Assembly (NCBI RefSeq): GCF_900087015.1
Contig: NZ_FLKP01000001.1
Span: 272,695 to 336,694 of the forward strand
Direction of reading: 5' to 3'
Length of the DNA: 64,000 bases
Source of the DNA: Christensenella timonensis
GTDB taxonomy: Bacteria > Bacillota > Clostridia > Christensenellales > Christensenellaceae
The position numbers were made by a program, and so were the translations under genes. Below, piece after piece: positions 45,583 to 54,745 of this stretch. Position 1 is the stretch's first letter; the number at the start of each line of letters is the position of its first letter. A model generated the notes under the pieces. That model was not told the DNA's origin. It made no database searches and was given only the letters and a program-made list of their open reading frames with translations.

Positions 45583-47199
45583 TTATTGCAGCTCGCCGCG
45601 CAGTGTCAGCGCCGCAATATTCGCCGCATGGTCGGCCACCCTCTCGCACATTGTGATCACATCCGTGAACAACGTGCTGGCGCTCGCGGTACATTCGCCC
45701 TTCTTCAGGCGCTTGATATGATGCTTTTTGATCTTTTCTTCGTATTTGTCGATCTCGTCCTCGATCTCCATGACGCGTTTGGCATATTCCATATTGCCGT
45801 CCCGCATTACGTCGCGCATCATCGAAAAAGCCTCCTCCAGTTTTTTGCCCATAAATTCGATTTCCGCCGCACCCTTCCTGGAAAGCTTTGTCTTCTTCTC
45901 CAGGCGTATAGCGGCCAGGTCGGCGACATTTTCTGCAATATCCGAAATGCGTTCGATATCCATGATCGCGTGCAGCATTGCCGTCACAGTGCGCGAGTCG
46001 ACCTCGGAAAGCCCTGTCTGGCTGATCATGGAAAGCGCATCCGTGATCTCCTGGTTTAAGTAATTGACCACTTTTTCGTTCTCCATGACCTCGTCGACCA
46101 TCTTTTCATCTCCCTCCAGGAAACTTTTCAGCGCCAGGTTGAAATTCTCGCCTGAAATACGCGCCATGCGCGCCACCTCCAGGATCGCCTGTCCGATCGC
46201 TACCGGCTGGCTGTCGGCATTTTTATCGATATATTTCAGCTTCCGCCCTTCCAGCTTCTTGTCTTCGCCGCGCACAAAGAAACACGCCACTTTTGCAAGG
46301 AGCTGCGGACAACCGATGAAGATAAATGCATTGATCACGTTAAAGAATGTATGGAAGTTCGCCAACTGGCGTACCGGCTCGTCCGGCGACCAGGATTTGA
46401 TCCAGTCCACGATGGGCAGGAAATGCATTGCCAGCATAAAGATCAGCGAACCGAAAACATTGAAGAACAACAGGGCGATCGCCGTACGTTTCGCCGTTTT
46501 GGTACCCGACAGGCTCGCGATGATTGCCGTTACGCAGGTACCGATGTTGAGGCCCAATATCACATATACGGCGGAATCCAGCCCCATGACGCCCTGCATG
46601 GCAAAAGCCTGGATGATCCCCATGGTAGCGGAGGAGCTCTGGATGATCGCCGTTACCGCAAGGCCTGCCAGAAGCCCGATCCACGGCTCCTGGAACGAAC
46701 TCAAAAGGTCGATAAACGGCTGGTAATCGCGCAGCGGCGCAACAGCGTTTGACATGATCTCCATGCCAAAGAGCAGTATCCCCAGGCCGCCGACGATCTC
46801 GCCGATCCTGCGCACCTTGCGCTTTTTGATGAACAGCATCATCAGCACGCCTGCAAAAAGCACGATCGGCGCGAATTCCGTTACGTTGAGCGCAACGATC
46901 TGTGCGGTGATCGTCGTACCGATGTTTGCGCCGATACCCACGTTGATCGCCTGGATCAGCGTCATAAGTCCTGCATTGACAAAACCGACGACCATGACCG
47001 TCGTCGCAGACGAACTCTGGATCACAGCGGTCACCGCCGCCCCCAGCCCAAGTGCGCTGAAACGGTTTTTGGTCATCAGTTCAAGGCCTGTCCTCAGCTT
47101 GTCGCCGGCGGCGGCTTCCAGGCCGTCCGACATCAGCTTCATGCCGTAAAGGAACAGCCCCAGGCCGCCGATCAGCATCATGATACTCCACAAGTCCAT
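45583..47199 (-). CDS. Na/Pi cotransporter family protein with PhoU-like tail
   Basis: 538 residues. The N-terminal membrane part (about 1-310) has the two QSSSAT repeats of the family (VTAVIQSSSATTVMVVGF and VTAIIQSSSATMGIIQAF), which form the ion and phosphate path. The C-terminal part (about 345-535) is a helical PhoU-like domain. Such proteins move phosphate with sodium, sometimes outward. The ATG at 47199 is preferred since GGGG lies seven bases before; the frame extends to 47223 without a ribosome site. Confidence 0.9.
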   Translation of the reverse strand: MDLWSIMMLIGGLGLFLYGMKLMSDGLEAAAGDKLRTGLELMTKNRFSALGLGAAVTAVIQSSSATTVMVVGFVNAGLMTLIQAINVGIGANIGTTITAQIVALNVTEFAPIVLFAGVLMMLFIKKRKVRRIGEIVGGLGILLFGMEIMSNAVAPLRDYQPFIDLLSSFQEPWIGLLAGLAVTAIIQSSSATMGIIQAFAMQGVMGLDSAVYVILGLNIGTCVTAIIASLSGTKTAKRTAIALLFFNVFGSLIFMLAMHFLPIVDWIKSWSPDEPVRQLANFHTFFNVINAFIFIGCPQLLAKVACFFVRGEDKKLEGRKLKYIDKNADSQPVAIGQAILEVARMARISGENFNLALKSFLEGDEKMVDEVMENEKVVNYLNQEITDALSMISQTGLSEVDSRTVTAMLHAIMDIERISDIAENVADLAAIRLEKKTKLSRKGAAEIEFMGKKLEEAFSMMRDVMRDGNMEYAKRVMEIEDEIDKYEEKIKKHHIKRLKKGECTASASTLFTDVITMCERVADHAANIAALTLRGELQ

Positions 47200-47252
47200 A
47201 ACATCCCCCAATATTTCGAGCATTTAAAAATTTTATTTTAAGGTAGTAGCAC

Positions 47253-47717
47253 CTATTTCATATGAAAATAATCATTTTGGCGCAGCGCCTCGTACACGCC
47301 CACACATACCGCATTGGAAAGGTTCAGGCACCGCTGTTTCGCCTGCATCGGAATACGCACCGTATGCTCCGTGTGCTGGTCGAGCAGCTGCTTTGGAAGC
47401 CCTTGCGTCTCCTTGCCGAACATCAAATAACAATCCCCGCTATAGCTCGCTTCATTAAAATTCCGGGATACCTTAGATGAAAAATACCAACATTCCGCTT
47501 CCGGATTCTGCTGGTAAAATTCTTCCAGGCTGTCATACATATGCAGCTTCAGGTCTTTCCAGTAATCGAGTCCCGCGCGCTTCACATGCTTCTCGTCGAG
47601 CGAAAACCCCATTGGCCCGATGATGTGGAGCTCACTTCCCGTGACCACGCATGTGCGCGATATATTCCCCGTATTTTGCGGTATTTCCGGCTCCAGCAGC
47701 ACAACATGTATCGCCAT
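47253..47717 (-). CDS. trmL: tRNA (cytidine/uridine-34 2'-O)-methyltransferase
   Basis: 154 residues, SPOUT fold with C-terminal knot. The marks are PEIPQNTGNISRTC near the N-terminus, the LMFGKETQGLP loop (about 98-108) and IPMQAKQRCLNLSNAVCVGVYEALRQ at the end (two blocks binding SAM). It methylates the wobble base of certain tRNA-Leu. Alone, 53 bases upstream of the Na/Pi gene's start region on the same strand. Confidence 0.93.
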   Translation of the reverse strand: MAIHVVLLEPEIPQNTGNISRTCVVTGSELHIIGPMGFSLDEKHVKRAGLDYWKDLKLHMYDSLEEFYQQNPEAECWYFSSKVSRNFNEASYSGDCYLMFGKETQGLPKQLLDQHTEHTVRIPMQAKQRCLNLSNAVCVGVYEALRQNDYFHMK

Positions 47718-47807
47718 TCTTCCTCTTCCTTATAACAATTCTCAAAACATACCCAAAATAATTATAAAGTAAAATCTATGGGTGTGCAATGTAAAATTCT
47801 TGCGCAC

Positions 47808-47834
47808 AAAAAAGCCGCATTCCTGCGGCTTTTT
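47808..47834 (-). terminator. Terminator of the Lrp-aminotransferase-HAD operon
   Basis: An AAAAAGCCGCA/TGCGGCTTTTT hairpin with a 4-base loop, 6 bases past the HAD stop, with T tracts on both strands. Confidence 0.88.
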
Positions 47835-47840
47835 CCACTG

Positions 47841-48662
47841 CTATTTTCCAAAAACGAACTTGTCGATCGCCTGTGCCACGCCCCCGTGGCGCACATCCGC
47901 GGTCACATAGTCCGCAGCCTTCAACGGCCCTTCCATGGCGTTGCCCATGGCGACCCCTATGCCCGCCGCTTTCAGCATATCCGTATCGTTCCCCCCGTCG
48001 CCGATCGCCATCGTTTCCGAGATGTCAAACCCATAATATTCCGCGAGCGCGGCAAGCGCCTTTCCCTTCGATACGCCAAGCCCGTTGAATTCCACATTGT
48101 CCGGGCCGCTCGGCACCACATCAAAGCGCCCAGCAAACTGTTTGGAGCGTTCCTCCATGACCGCCTGTTCTTCCTCATGTCCCCAGACCAATACCTTTTG
48201 TATATCGTCCGCCACACGCTCGCACAACTGCTCGTCGCTTTCGTACATCGTCACCGGAAGCTCCCCCCCATTGCCCATGCGCCACTTGTCGAACAGTTTT
48301 TCAAAATAATCCTCGTGGGTACAATAGATATGGTTATCGCTGAACACATAGCGTTTCAGCCCCGTATCCCTGTACGCCGACATTATCTCCTTCATCCCTT
48401 CAAAGGAAAGGTTGTCTTTAAAATAAGATTTTTGCATATCGCGCATATCCGCACCGTTGCAGGTAATGACAGGCCCTTCGATATTGAGCCGTTGTACCCA
48501 GCTCTTTGCGGTGCCTAAGATCCTCCCGGTCGACAGTGTCACCTTGACCCCCGACCGCTGCGCACAGCGGATCGCTTCCAGGTCGACCTGTGCAATATCC
48601 TCTCCCACGCCGGGGATCAGTGTTCCGTCAATATCCATTGCCAACAATTTTATCTTCTGCAT
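47841..48662 (-). CDS. Cof-type HAD hydrolase
   Basis: 273 residues. Motif I LAMDIDGTLI is at 6-15, motif II TLSTGR at about 41-46, and motif III/IV a lysine (SKGKAL) followed by IGDGGNDTDMLKAAG (about 220-234). The C2B cap places it in the Cof subfamily of sugar-phosphate and cofactor phosphatases. The ATG at 48662 begins right at the domain and overlaps the aminotransferase by 13 bases; a longer frame to 48779 is only an out-of-frame overlap. Substrate unknown. Confidence 0.88.
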   Translation of the reverse strand: MQKIKLLAMDIDGTLIPGVGEDIAQVDLEAIRCAQRSGVKVTLSTGRILGTAKSWVQRLNIEGPVITCNGADMRDMQKSYFKDNLSFEGMKEIMSAYRDTGLKRYVFSDNHIYCTHEDYFEKLFDKWRMGNGGELPVTMYESDEQLCERVADDIQKVLVWGHEEEQAVMEERSKQFAGRFDVVPSGPDNVEFNGLGVSKGKALAALAEYYGFDISETMAIGDGGNDTDMLKAAGIGVAMGNAMEGPLKAADYVTADVRHGGVAQAIDKFVFGK

Positions 48663-49825
48663 TTTTCCACAAACTCCGCGATTCTCCTGACTGCTTCTTT
48701 CAGGTTCTCCATAGACGACGCATACGAGCAGCGCATAAAGCCTTCCCCAGCTGCGCCGAATGCCGTCCCCGGCACACAAGCCACATGCTTTTCGCTTATC
48801 AGCTTATGGCAAAACTCCTCCGACGTCATCCCCATGCCTGAAATATTGGGGAACACATAAAACGCCCCCCGTGGTTCAAAGCACGAAAGCCCCATCTTTT
48901 GAAAGGAATTGTATACAAAGGTTCGACGGCGGTTGTAATCCGCCACCATCTTACTTACCTGCGCAAAATCCGTATCCATCTCGTGGCGCAGGGCTTCCTC
49001 ACCAGCATGCTGGCTCGCCGTGGGCGCACACAGCATGAAATATTGGTGTATCTTCACCATGGCGGCGATCATGTCTTCGGGCCCTGCAGCATATCCCAGG
49101 CGGAAGCCCGTCATGGCAAATGCTTTGGAAAAACCGTTGATCACGACCGTCCGCCCATACATATTGGGAAAGGATGCGATCGAACAATGCCGCCCGCCAT
49201 AGGTAAGCTCCGAATAGATCTCATCCGAAATGACGAACAAATCGTGCTTTTCAACGATCCCGGTGATCGCTTCCAGCTGTTCTTTCGTCATGATCGCGCC
49301 CGTCGGGTTGTTGGGGTACGGCAGGATGATCGCTTTCGTCTTGGACGTGATCGCATTTTCAAGGGCCTGCGGCGTCACCGTAAAATTGTCGCATTCCTTC
49401 GTTTCGATGGGTACCGCGACCCCGCCCGCAAAGCTCACGCCGGGCATATAGGAAACATAGGAAGGCGCGGGAACGAGGATTTCGTCCCCCGGCTCGATAA
49501 TCGAACGGAACGCAAGGTCAAGCGCCTCGCTCGCCCCCACTGTAACGATGGTCTGCAACTGCCAGTCATAGCCGATCCCATACCGCTCGCAGAGGTATTT
49601 CGTGATCAGCTTACGCAGCGCGGGGTTGCCGTGGTTTGAGGTGTAGTGCGTGTAACCGCGTTCAATGGAAGATATCGCTGCCTCGCGTACATTCCACGGC
49701 GTCACAAAATCAGGCTCGCCTACCGAAAGGGAGATGATATCTTTCATTTCGCTCGCAATATCAAAAAACTTCCGGATCCCCGACGGCGGCATTTCTTCTA
49801 CCGTTTTCGCAATAAATTTTCTCAC
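48650..49825 (-). CDS. Class I/II PLP-dependent aminotransferase
   Basis: 391 residues. The N-terminal SVGEPDFVTP, the YPNNPTGA loop (about 168-175), the VISDEIYSEL block (about 196-205) and the PLP lysine in INGFSKAFAMTGFRLGY (about 230-246) define a fold-type-I aspartate/alanine-type aminotransferase. Start codon is GTG at 49825, overlapping the Lrp stop by four bases. With an Lrp-type regulator in front, amino-acid-responsive expression is likely. Substrate cannot be fixed. Confidence 0.9.
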   Translation of the reverse strand: MRKFIAKTVEEMPPSGIRKFFDIASEMKDIISLSVGEPDFVTPWNVREAAISSIERGYTHYTSNHGNPALRKLITKYLCERYGIGYDWQLQTIVTVGASEALDLAFRSIIEPGDEILVPAPSYVSYMPGVSFAGGVAVPIETKECDNFTVTPQALENAITSKTKAIILPYPNNPTGAIMTKEQLEAITGIVEKHDLFVISDEIYSELTYGGRHCSIASFPNMYGRTVVINGFSKAFAMTGFRLGYAAGPEDMIAAMVKIHQYFMLCAPTASQHAGEEALRHEMDTDFAQVSKMVADYNRRRTFVYNSFQKMGLSCFEPRGAFYVFPNISGMGMTSEEFCHKLISEKHVACVPGTAFGAAGEGFMRCSYASSMENLKEAVRRIAEFVEKCRR

Positions 49826-50319
49826 GGGGTAACCACCAATCTTTCATCCGTTTCTTCGCCGACCAACACGACGCCCTGTTCCTTGTATTTACGCATAATA
49901 AACACGGTGACCGTACGTGTCACGCCGTCGATGACCGCTAATTTTTCAAATACAAATTTGGAAATATCTTTCATGCTGCGGCTTTTGATGCGTACGCACA
50001 AATCATAGGTGCCCGCCATCAGGTACACCGCGCGCACCTCTTCAAAGCGGTAAATCCGCTTTGCAAGGTCGTCGTATCCATAATCGCGCTGCGGCGTCAC
50101 TTCCACTTCGATGAGCGCTTCCGCATCTTCTTCTTCGGATACGATCTCGCGGTTCACAAGCGCACTGTATTTCACGATCGCCTTTTCTTCTTCCAGCGTG
50201 TCGATCGTCTTCTGCACGGCGGCTGCGTCCTCATTCAGCATCATGGCAATTTCTTCTGCCGTTGTCTTTGCATTGTCTTCCAGAATATCCAGAATTTCCA
50301 GTTTCAGATCTCTTTTCAT
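49822..50319 (-). CDS. Lrp/AsnC-family transcriptional regulator
   Basis: 165 residues. N-terminal helix-turn-helix (about 5-60, LEILDILEDNAKTTAEEIAMML) and C-terminal ligand-binding RAM-like domain (about 75-150, ALIEVEV...AVYLMAGTYDLCVRI). Such proteins sense amino acids and act on neighbouring genes. GGAGGT lies before the ATG at 50319. It is co-translated with the aminotransferase (GTGA overlap). Its promoter spacer contains a CACGC/GCGTG inverted repeat that could be its own site. Confidence 0.88.
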   Translation of the reverse strand: MKRDLKLEILDILEDNAKTTAEEIAMMLNEDAAAVQKTIDTLEEEKAIVKYSALVNREIVSEEEDAEALIEVEVTPQRDYGYDDLAKRIYRFEEVRAVYLMAGTYDLCVRIKSRSMKDISKFVFEKLAVIDGVTRTVTVFIMRKYKEQGVVLVGEETDERLVVTP

Positions 50320-50350
50320 GATTACCTCCATGAGAACAATAATTAGGGAC

Positions 50351-50380
50351 ATTATACCACGCTTTGCGTGTTTCGTTCAA
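50351..50380 (-). promoter_or_regulatory. Promoter of the Lrp operon with palindrome in the spacer
   Basis: Minus strand: -35 TTGAAC (50375-50380), 18-base spacer, -10 TATAAT (50351-50356). The spacer contains the palindrome CACGC-3-GCGTG (50358-50370). Confidence 0.65.
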
Positions 50381-50393
50381 TCTATTCTGGCCG

Positions 50394-50427
50394 ATAAAAA
50401 AACCCTGCTTTTTAGGCAGGGCTTTTT
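50394..50427 (-). terminator. Terminator of the aminotransferase/citrate-synthase-like operon
   Basis: AAAGCCCTGC/GCAGGG-type stem with a short loop and a run of seven Ts on the minus strand, shortly past the stop at 50438. Confidence 0.85.
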
Positions 50428-50437
50428 CTTTGCTCAT

Positions 50438-51850
50438 TCACTCTGCATCTTTGATATCCGCTACATGCGCGCACAATGCCGCATACGTGATATAGTCCGC
50501 ATCCTTGATGATCATCTCCAGCTCGTTGTCCCCGAACGACGTCGTACGCCCTTCTGCGTACTGCCTGTCGACCTCGTCCTTAATCTTCTGCACCAGCTCG
50601 GACTTCTTATCGATCTTCTGTTCTCCCCCCAGCTTGAAATGCGTATTCACCCAATGTGCGATGCCCGCAAGGCCGGAATGCTCGCCGATCACGACCGCGA
50701 CCGGACGGCCGAGGATCTTATCCGTGTTGAAAATATTATAAATCTGTTCGTCTTTCAAAAGTCCGTCCGCATGGATCCCCGCGCGGGTGGAATTAAAATT
50801 CCTGCCCACGAACGGCGTGCGTGGATTGATGTCATATTTCAATTCCTTTTCAAAATAATCCGCGATCTCCGTAATCGCTTTCAAGTCCATACCGTCCTGC
50901 GTCCCTTTGAGCTGCACATATTCGATGGCCATCGCCTCGATCGGGCAGTTGCCCGTCCTCTCGCCGATCCCGAGCATCGAGCAGTTGACGGACGACGCAC
51001 CGTAAAGCCACGCTGTCGACGCGTTACAGACGACCTTGTAAAAATCATTGTGTCCGTGCCATTCCAAAAGCGTGGAAGGGACGTTGGCGTAAAACCGCAG
51101 CCCATAGACGATACCCTGTACGCTCCTGGGAAGCGAAGCCCCCGGATAGGTCACTCCATAGCCGAGCGTATCGCACATCCTGATCTTGATCGGGATACCC
51201 GATTCCTCCCGCAGCTCCATCAGCGCGCGTGCGAACGGCACCACAAACCCGTAAAAATCCGCACGGGTGATATCTTCAAAGTGGCAGCGCGGTACGATAC
51301 CCATATCGAGCGCGTCTTTGACCACGCCCAAATATTTGTCCAGCGCCTGTCCGCGTGTCATACCCATCTTATTGAAAATATGGTAATCCGAACAGGAGAC
51401 CAATATCCCCGTCTCGCGGATGCCCATATCCTTTGCCAGCGCAAAATCCTTTTTATTGGCACGGATCCACGTCGTGATTTCCGGGAACTCGTAACCGAGC
51501 GCCATACATTCCTCAAGCGCTTTCCTGTCCTTTTCCGTATACACGAAAAATTCGCTCTGGCGGATGATCCCCTTCGGGCCGGACAGCTTGTGCAGCAGCT
51601 TATAAAGATCCACGACCTCTTTGACCGAAAACGGCGTACGCGCTTGCTGCCCGTCGCGGAAAGTGGTATCTGTGATCCATATCTCTTCCGGAAAGTGCAT
51701 GGGCACTGTCCTGTGGTTAAAGGTTATTTTCGGCACCTGGTCATAGTCGAACATGTCCTCGAACAGGTTCGCATGCTCAACATCCTGCAATGTATAATTG
51801 TAGTCGTTTTCCTGCAGCAGGTTGGTGCGCTTATATCTTTCAGTCGTCAT
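50438..51850 (-). CDS. Re-citrate-synthase-like enzyme (homocitrate/isopropylmalate synthase family)
   Basis: 470 residues, DRE-TIM metallolyase. The metal/catalytic motif is TTFRDGQQARTP (about 68-79), followed by the substrate region RQSEFFVYTEKDR and the metal histidines in EWHGHNDFYKVV. Lengthy N-terminal lead (YDQVPKITFNHRTVPMHFPEEIWITD in two parts) and the GIGERTGNCPIEAMAIEY block match my memory of the Clostridium kluyveri Re-citrate synthase better than LeuA. That enzyme condenses acetyl-CoA and oxaloacetate in anaerobes lacking the usual Si-type enzyme. The ATG at 51850 is 16 bases after the aminotransferase stop. Homocitrate or isopropylmalate synthase are alternatives. Confidence 0.78.
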   Translation of the reverse strand: MTTERYKRTNLLQENDYNYTLQDVEHANLFEDMFDYDQVPKITFNHRTVPMHFPEEIWITDTTFRDGQQARTPFSVKEVVDLYKLLHKLSGPKGIIRQSEFFVYTEKDRKALEECMALGYEFPEITTWIRANKKDFALAKDMGIRETGILVSCSDYHIFNKMGMTRGQALDKYLGVVKDALDMGIVPRCHFEDITRADFYGFVVPFARALMELREESGIPIKIRMCDTLGYGVTYPGASLPRSVQGIVYGLRFYANVPSTLLEWHGHNDFYKVVCNASTAWLYGASSVNCSMLGIGERTGNCPIEAMAIEYVQLKGTQDGMDLKAITEIADYFEKELKYDINPRTPFVGRNFNSTRAGIHADGLLKDEQIYNIFNTDKILGRPVAVVIGEHSGLAGIAHWVNTHFKLGGEQKIDKKSELVQKIKDEVDRQYAEGRTTSFGDNELEMIIKDADYITYAALCAHVADIKDAE

Positions 51851-51866
51851 ATCCGTTTCTCCAATA

Positions 51867-53057
51867 TCAGTCGAGCATCGCAATGAATTCCGCGATGCGC
51901 CCAAGTCCCTTTTCAATGTTTTCACGCGAGATCGCATAGGACAAGCGCACAAAGTCGTCTGCACCGAACGCCGCGCCGGGGATCACCGCCGTCAGTTTTT
52001 TCTCCAGCAGTTTTTCCGCAAAATCGACCGAACCCTTGATCTCCGCACCGTCCAGTTTTCGTCCTTTCAGCGCTGAGATATTGAGCATCACATAAAACGC
52101 CCCCATTGGCGTCGCACAGCTCACGCCGTCCATTTTGCCGATAATATCCACCATCATCTTGCGGCGGGCGTCAAATTCCTCGCGCATCGCTACGACCTCG
52201 TCGCGCGGGCCCGTAAGCGCCGCGATCCCCGCAAACTGCGCGATGGAACAGGGGTTTGACGTCGCATGGCTCTGGTAGCTGCCCATGATCTTGGCGATAT
52301 CCGCCCGGCTCGCCGTATAACCAATGCGCCAGCCCGTCATCGCGTATGTTTTGGAAAGGCCGTTGACAAGGATGGTACGCCCGTAAGCATCCTCGCTTAA
52401 CGCAGCGATGCTCGTATGCTTGTTGCCGTCATAGACCAGCTCGTCGTATATCTCGTCCGATACGATAAAGAAATCATGCTTCTTCGCGATCTCCGCGATC
52501 CCTTCCAGCGTCTTCTGTGAATAAATACAGCCGCAGGGGTTGGATGGATTGTTTACAATGATCGCCTTGGTCTTTTTTGTGACCGCCGCTTCGATATCCT
52601 CTGCCAGCGGCTCAAAATTATTGCATTCCTGCGCGCCGACATAAACGGGCACGCCGTCCGCCATCTTAATGAGCTCCGGGTAAGTAAGCCAATATGGCGT
52701 AATGACGATCACCTCGTCCCCCGGGTTGAGGATCGCCTGGAACACATTGAACAGGGAGTGCTTTGCCCCGTTGGAAATTACGATCTGTGTCGGGTCATAC
52801 TGGAGTCCATGCTTTTTCAGGTCTGCGCACACTGCCTTTTTGAGTTCCACCGTCCCGGATGCCGGCGTATATTTGGTCAAACCGATCTTAAGCGCCTCGA
52901 CCGCTGCATCCTTAATGTGTTTTGGCGTATCAAAGTCGGGTTCTCCCGCACCAAAGCCCACTACGTCCAGTCCTCGTTTTTTCATATCCTTCGCCATCGC
53001 CGTAATTTTCAGCGTTAACGACGGCGAAATTGCAAGTGCTTTTTCTGAAAGTTGCAT
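51867..53057 (-). CDS. Aspartate-type aminotransferase
   Basis: 396 residues, class I aminotransferase. Blocks: FGAGEPDFDTPKHI (about 35-48), NNPSNPCGCIYS (about 174-185), IVSDEIYDELVYDG (about 202-215), PLP lysine in VNGLSKTYAMTGWRIGY (about 235-251) and the substrate arginine near the C-terminus (VRLSYA). It probably interconverts aspartate and oxaloacetate, which fits the next gene, an enzyme consuming oxaloacetate. GGAGGT lies before the ATG. Confidence 0.92.
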   Translation of the reverse strand: MQLSEKALAISPSLTLKITAMAKDMKKRGLDVVGFGAGEPDFDTPKHIKDAAVEALKIGLTKYTPASGTVELKKAVCADLKKHGLQYDPTQIVISNGAKHSLFNVFQAILNPGDEVIVITPYWLTYPELIKMADGVPVYVGAQECNNFEPLAEDIEAAVTKKTKAIIVNNPSNPCGCIYSQKTLEGIAEIAKKHDFFIVSDEIYDELVYDGNKHTSIAALSEDAYGRTILVNGLSKTYAMTGWRIGYTASRADIAKIMGSYQSHATSNPCSIAQFAGIAALTGPRDEVVAMREEFDARRKMMVDIIGKMDGVSCATPMGAFYVMLNISALKGRKLDGAEIKGSVDFAEKLLEKKLTAVIPGAAFGADDFVRLSYAISRENIEKGLGRIAEFIAMLD

Positions 53058-53136
53058 TTTTTACCTCCGATAAATAACGATATCAATCTTTTATTCATGC
53101 GCTTATGCGCGCTTTTATTGCACTGTTAGCATATCT

Positions 53137-53165
53137 ATTCTAATACAATTCAAACCTGAAAGCAA
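53137..53165 (-). promoter_or_regulatory. Promoter of the aspartate aminotransferase operon
   Basis: Minus strand: -35 TTGCTT (53160-53165), 17-base spacer, -10 TAGAAT (53137-53142). The leader is about 75 bases and contains a GCGC-rich hairpin. Confidence 0.6.
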
Positions 53166-53234
53166 GTGTTTTCGTTTTGTTAAAATGCAAATTCAAATCA
53201 ATAATTTTTCGTTTTTATGTTTCCCATGAACTCC

Positions 53235-53264
53235 TTGATTTTCCCAGCCCTGAAATGTTACAAT
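53235..53264 (+). promoter_or_regulatory. Promoter of the degV gene
   Basis: -35 TTGATT (53235-53240), 18-base spacer, -10 TACAAT (53259-53264), 47 bases before the start codon. Confidence 0.6.
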
Positions 53265-53311
53265 ATTAGTATTATCAAAGTATAAAAAATAATAGATTGG
53301 AGACCAAACAG

Positions 53312-54202
53312 ATGGCAGATTATGTGATTACATGCAGCTCCACTGCTGACCTCCCGACCGAATTTGTCCGTGAGCATGATATCACCGTACTTCCTTACCA
53401 GTTTTTTATGGATGGGAAAGAATATTATGACGACCAGGGCGTTTCTATTTCCACACACGATTTTTACGAAAAGGTACGCGCCGGTTCCATGCCCACCACC
53501 TCGATGGTGAATGCGGATCGTTATGTCGCGTTCTTTACACCGTTTTTAGAAGCAGGTAAAGACGTCCTGCACCTGGAATTCTCGTCCGGCCTTTCCGGTT
53601 CTTTTGACAATGCCGTTATGGTAGCAGGGCAGCTGGTGCAGAAATATCCGGGGCGCACCATAAAAGTTGTCGATTCCCTTTCAGCATCACGCGGTTATGG
53701 GCTTTTCGTCCACCTGGTAGTGCTCAAAAAGGAAGAGGGCGCAACGCTCAATGAAGCATATACCTATGCGGAAGAATTAAAATGGAAGATTACGCATTGG
53801 TTCGCAGTCGAAAGCCTGGAGCACCTGCGCCGCGGCGGCAGGGTCTCCCGTGCCAGTGCATTTTTGGGCACGATGCTCAATATCAAACCAGTTCTTGCGT
53901 TTAATAACGAAGGAAAGATCATACCCGTCGAAAAGATCCGCGGCAGAAAGAAATCCCTGATCGAAATGGTCAACAAAATGGAAGAGGATGTGGACAACCC
54001 GGACGGCCAGATCGTGTACGTTGGCCACGGCGATGCGCCTGAGGATGCGGAATATGTCGCACAGCTTATCAAGGAGCGCTTCCCCACGGTAAAAGAAACG
54101 TTCATCAACTATACCGGCCCGGTGATCGGCGCACATTCCGGCCCCGGCACGGTCAATATCCACTATGTTGGAAAACAGCGTGTCGATACCAAATTCAAAT
54201 AA
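53312..54202 (+). CDS. DegV-family fatty-acid-binding protein
   Basis: 296 residues. DegV/FakB fold: ITCSSTADLPTEFV at the N-terminus, the TSMVNADRY and SSGLSGSFDNA blocks, and the C-terminal GPVIGAHSGPGTV motif that closes over a fatty acid. FakB proteins present fatty acids to the kinase FakA for phosphorylation and phospholipid synthesis. No fakA is nearby. The ATG at 53312 is used, since TTGGAG just before it is the ribosome site; the frame's TTG at 53297 is part of that site. Confidence 0.9.
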   Translation: MADYVITCSSTADLPTEFVREHDITVLPYQFFMDGKEYYDDQGVSISTHDFYEKVRAGSMPTTSMVNADRYVAFFTPFLEAGKDVLHLEFSSGLSGSFDNAVMVAGQLVQKYPGRTIKVVDSLSASRGYGLFVHLVVLKKEEGATLNEAYTYAEELKWKITHWFAVESLEHLRRGGRVSRASAFLGTMLNIKPVLAFNNEGKIIPVEKIRGRKKSLIEMVNKMEEDVDNPDGQIVYVGHGDAPEDAEYVAQLIKERFPTVKETFINYTGPVIGAHSGPGTVNIHYVGKQRVDTKFK

Positions 54203-54215
54203 TAGATAGCGATCC

Positions 54216-54246
54216 AAAAAGGCACGGGTCATCCCGTGCCTTTTCA
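54216..54246 (+). terminator. Bidirectional terminator between degV and msrB
   Basis: A perfect 12-bp stem AAAAGGCACGGG/CCCGTGCCTTTT (54217-54228 with 54233-54244) between convergent genes. Confidence 0.9.
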
Positions 54247-54250
54247 TATC

Positions 54251-54745
54251 TTATTTTATGCTTTCCCGTTTACGTTTCTTATAATATGGAAGCAAATAGG
54301 AGTACCCCTCCGCCTCCATATCCGCCTCCGGGATAAAACGGATCGCAGCGCCATTGATGCAGTACCTCAGCCCACCGCGCTCCTTAGGCCCATCGTCAAA
54401 CACATGCCCCAAATGAAAATCCCCGGCGGCGCTCCTGACTTCGGTACGCACCATCCCATGCGATAAATCCTGGCGCGTGACAACGACATCTTCGCTGATC
54501 GGGCTCGAGAAACTCGGCCAGCCACATTCGGACGGGAATTTATCGAACGACGTGAAAAGCGGCTGTCCAGTGGCCGCATCCACATAGATCCCTTCGTGTT
54601 CGTTTTCCCAATACTCGCTGGTGTACGGATGTTCTGTACCGTCTTCGCACATCACATAATATTGTTCCTCAGTCAGGTTGCTGCGTAATTTCTCTTCCGG
54701 CGGCCTCTCATACTCCGGCATATTCTGGTTGGTAAGTTCCTGCAT
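54251..54745 (-). CDS. msrB: Peptide-methionine (R)-S-oxide reductase
   Basis: 164 residues. It repairs methionine-R-sulfoxide. The core runs from LTEEQYYVMCEDGTEHPY through CGWPSF to the catalytic RYCINGAAIRF (the RxCxN block). The paired zinc CxxC motifs are absent. GGAGGCG precedes the ATG at 54745; a longer frame to 54766 lacks a site. It overlaps the 3' end of msrA by 38 bases, so the two repair enzymes are co-expressed. Confidence 0.94.
   Translation of the reverse strand: MQELTNQNMPEYERPPEEKLRSNLTEEQYYVMCEDGTEHPYTSEYWENEHEGIYVDAATGQPLFTSFDKFPSECGWPSFSSPISEDVVVTRQDLSHGMVRTEVRSAAGDFHLGHVFDDGPKERGGLRYCINGAAIRFIPEADMEAEGYSYLLPYYKKRKRESIK

Noticed and set aside
50111..51886. 591-codon open frame on the plus strand
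   Set aside because: Antisense of the Lrp and citrate-synthase-like genes; no family features.
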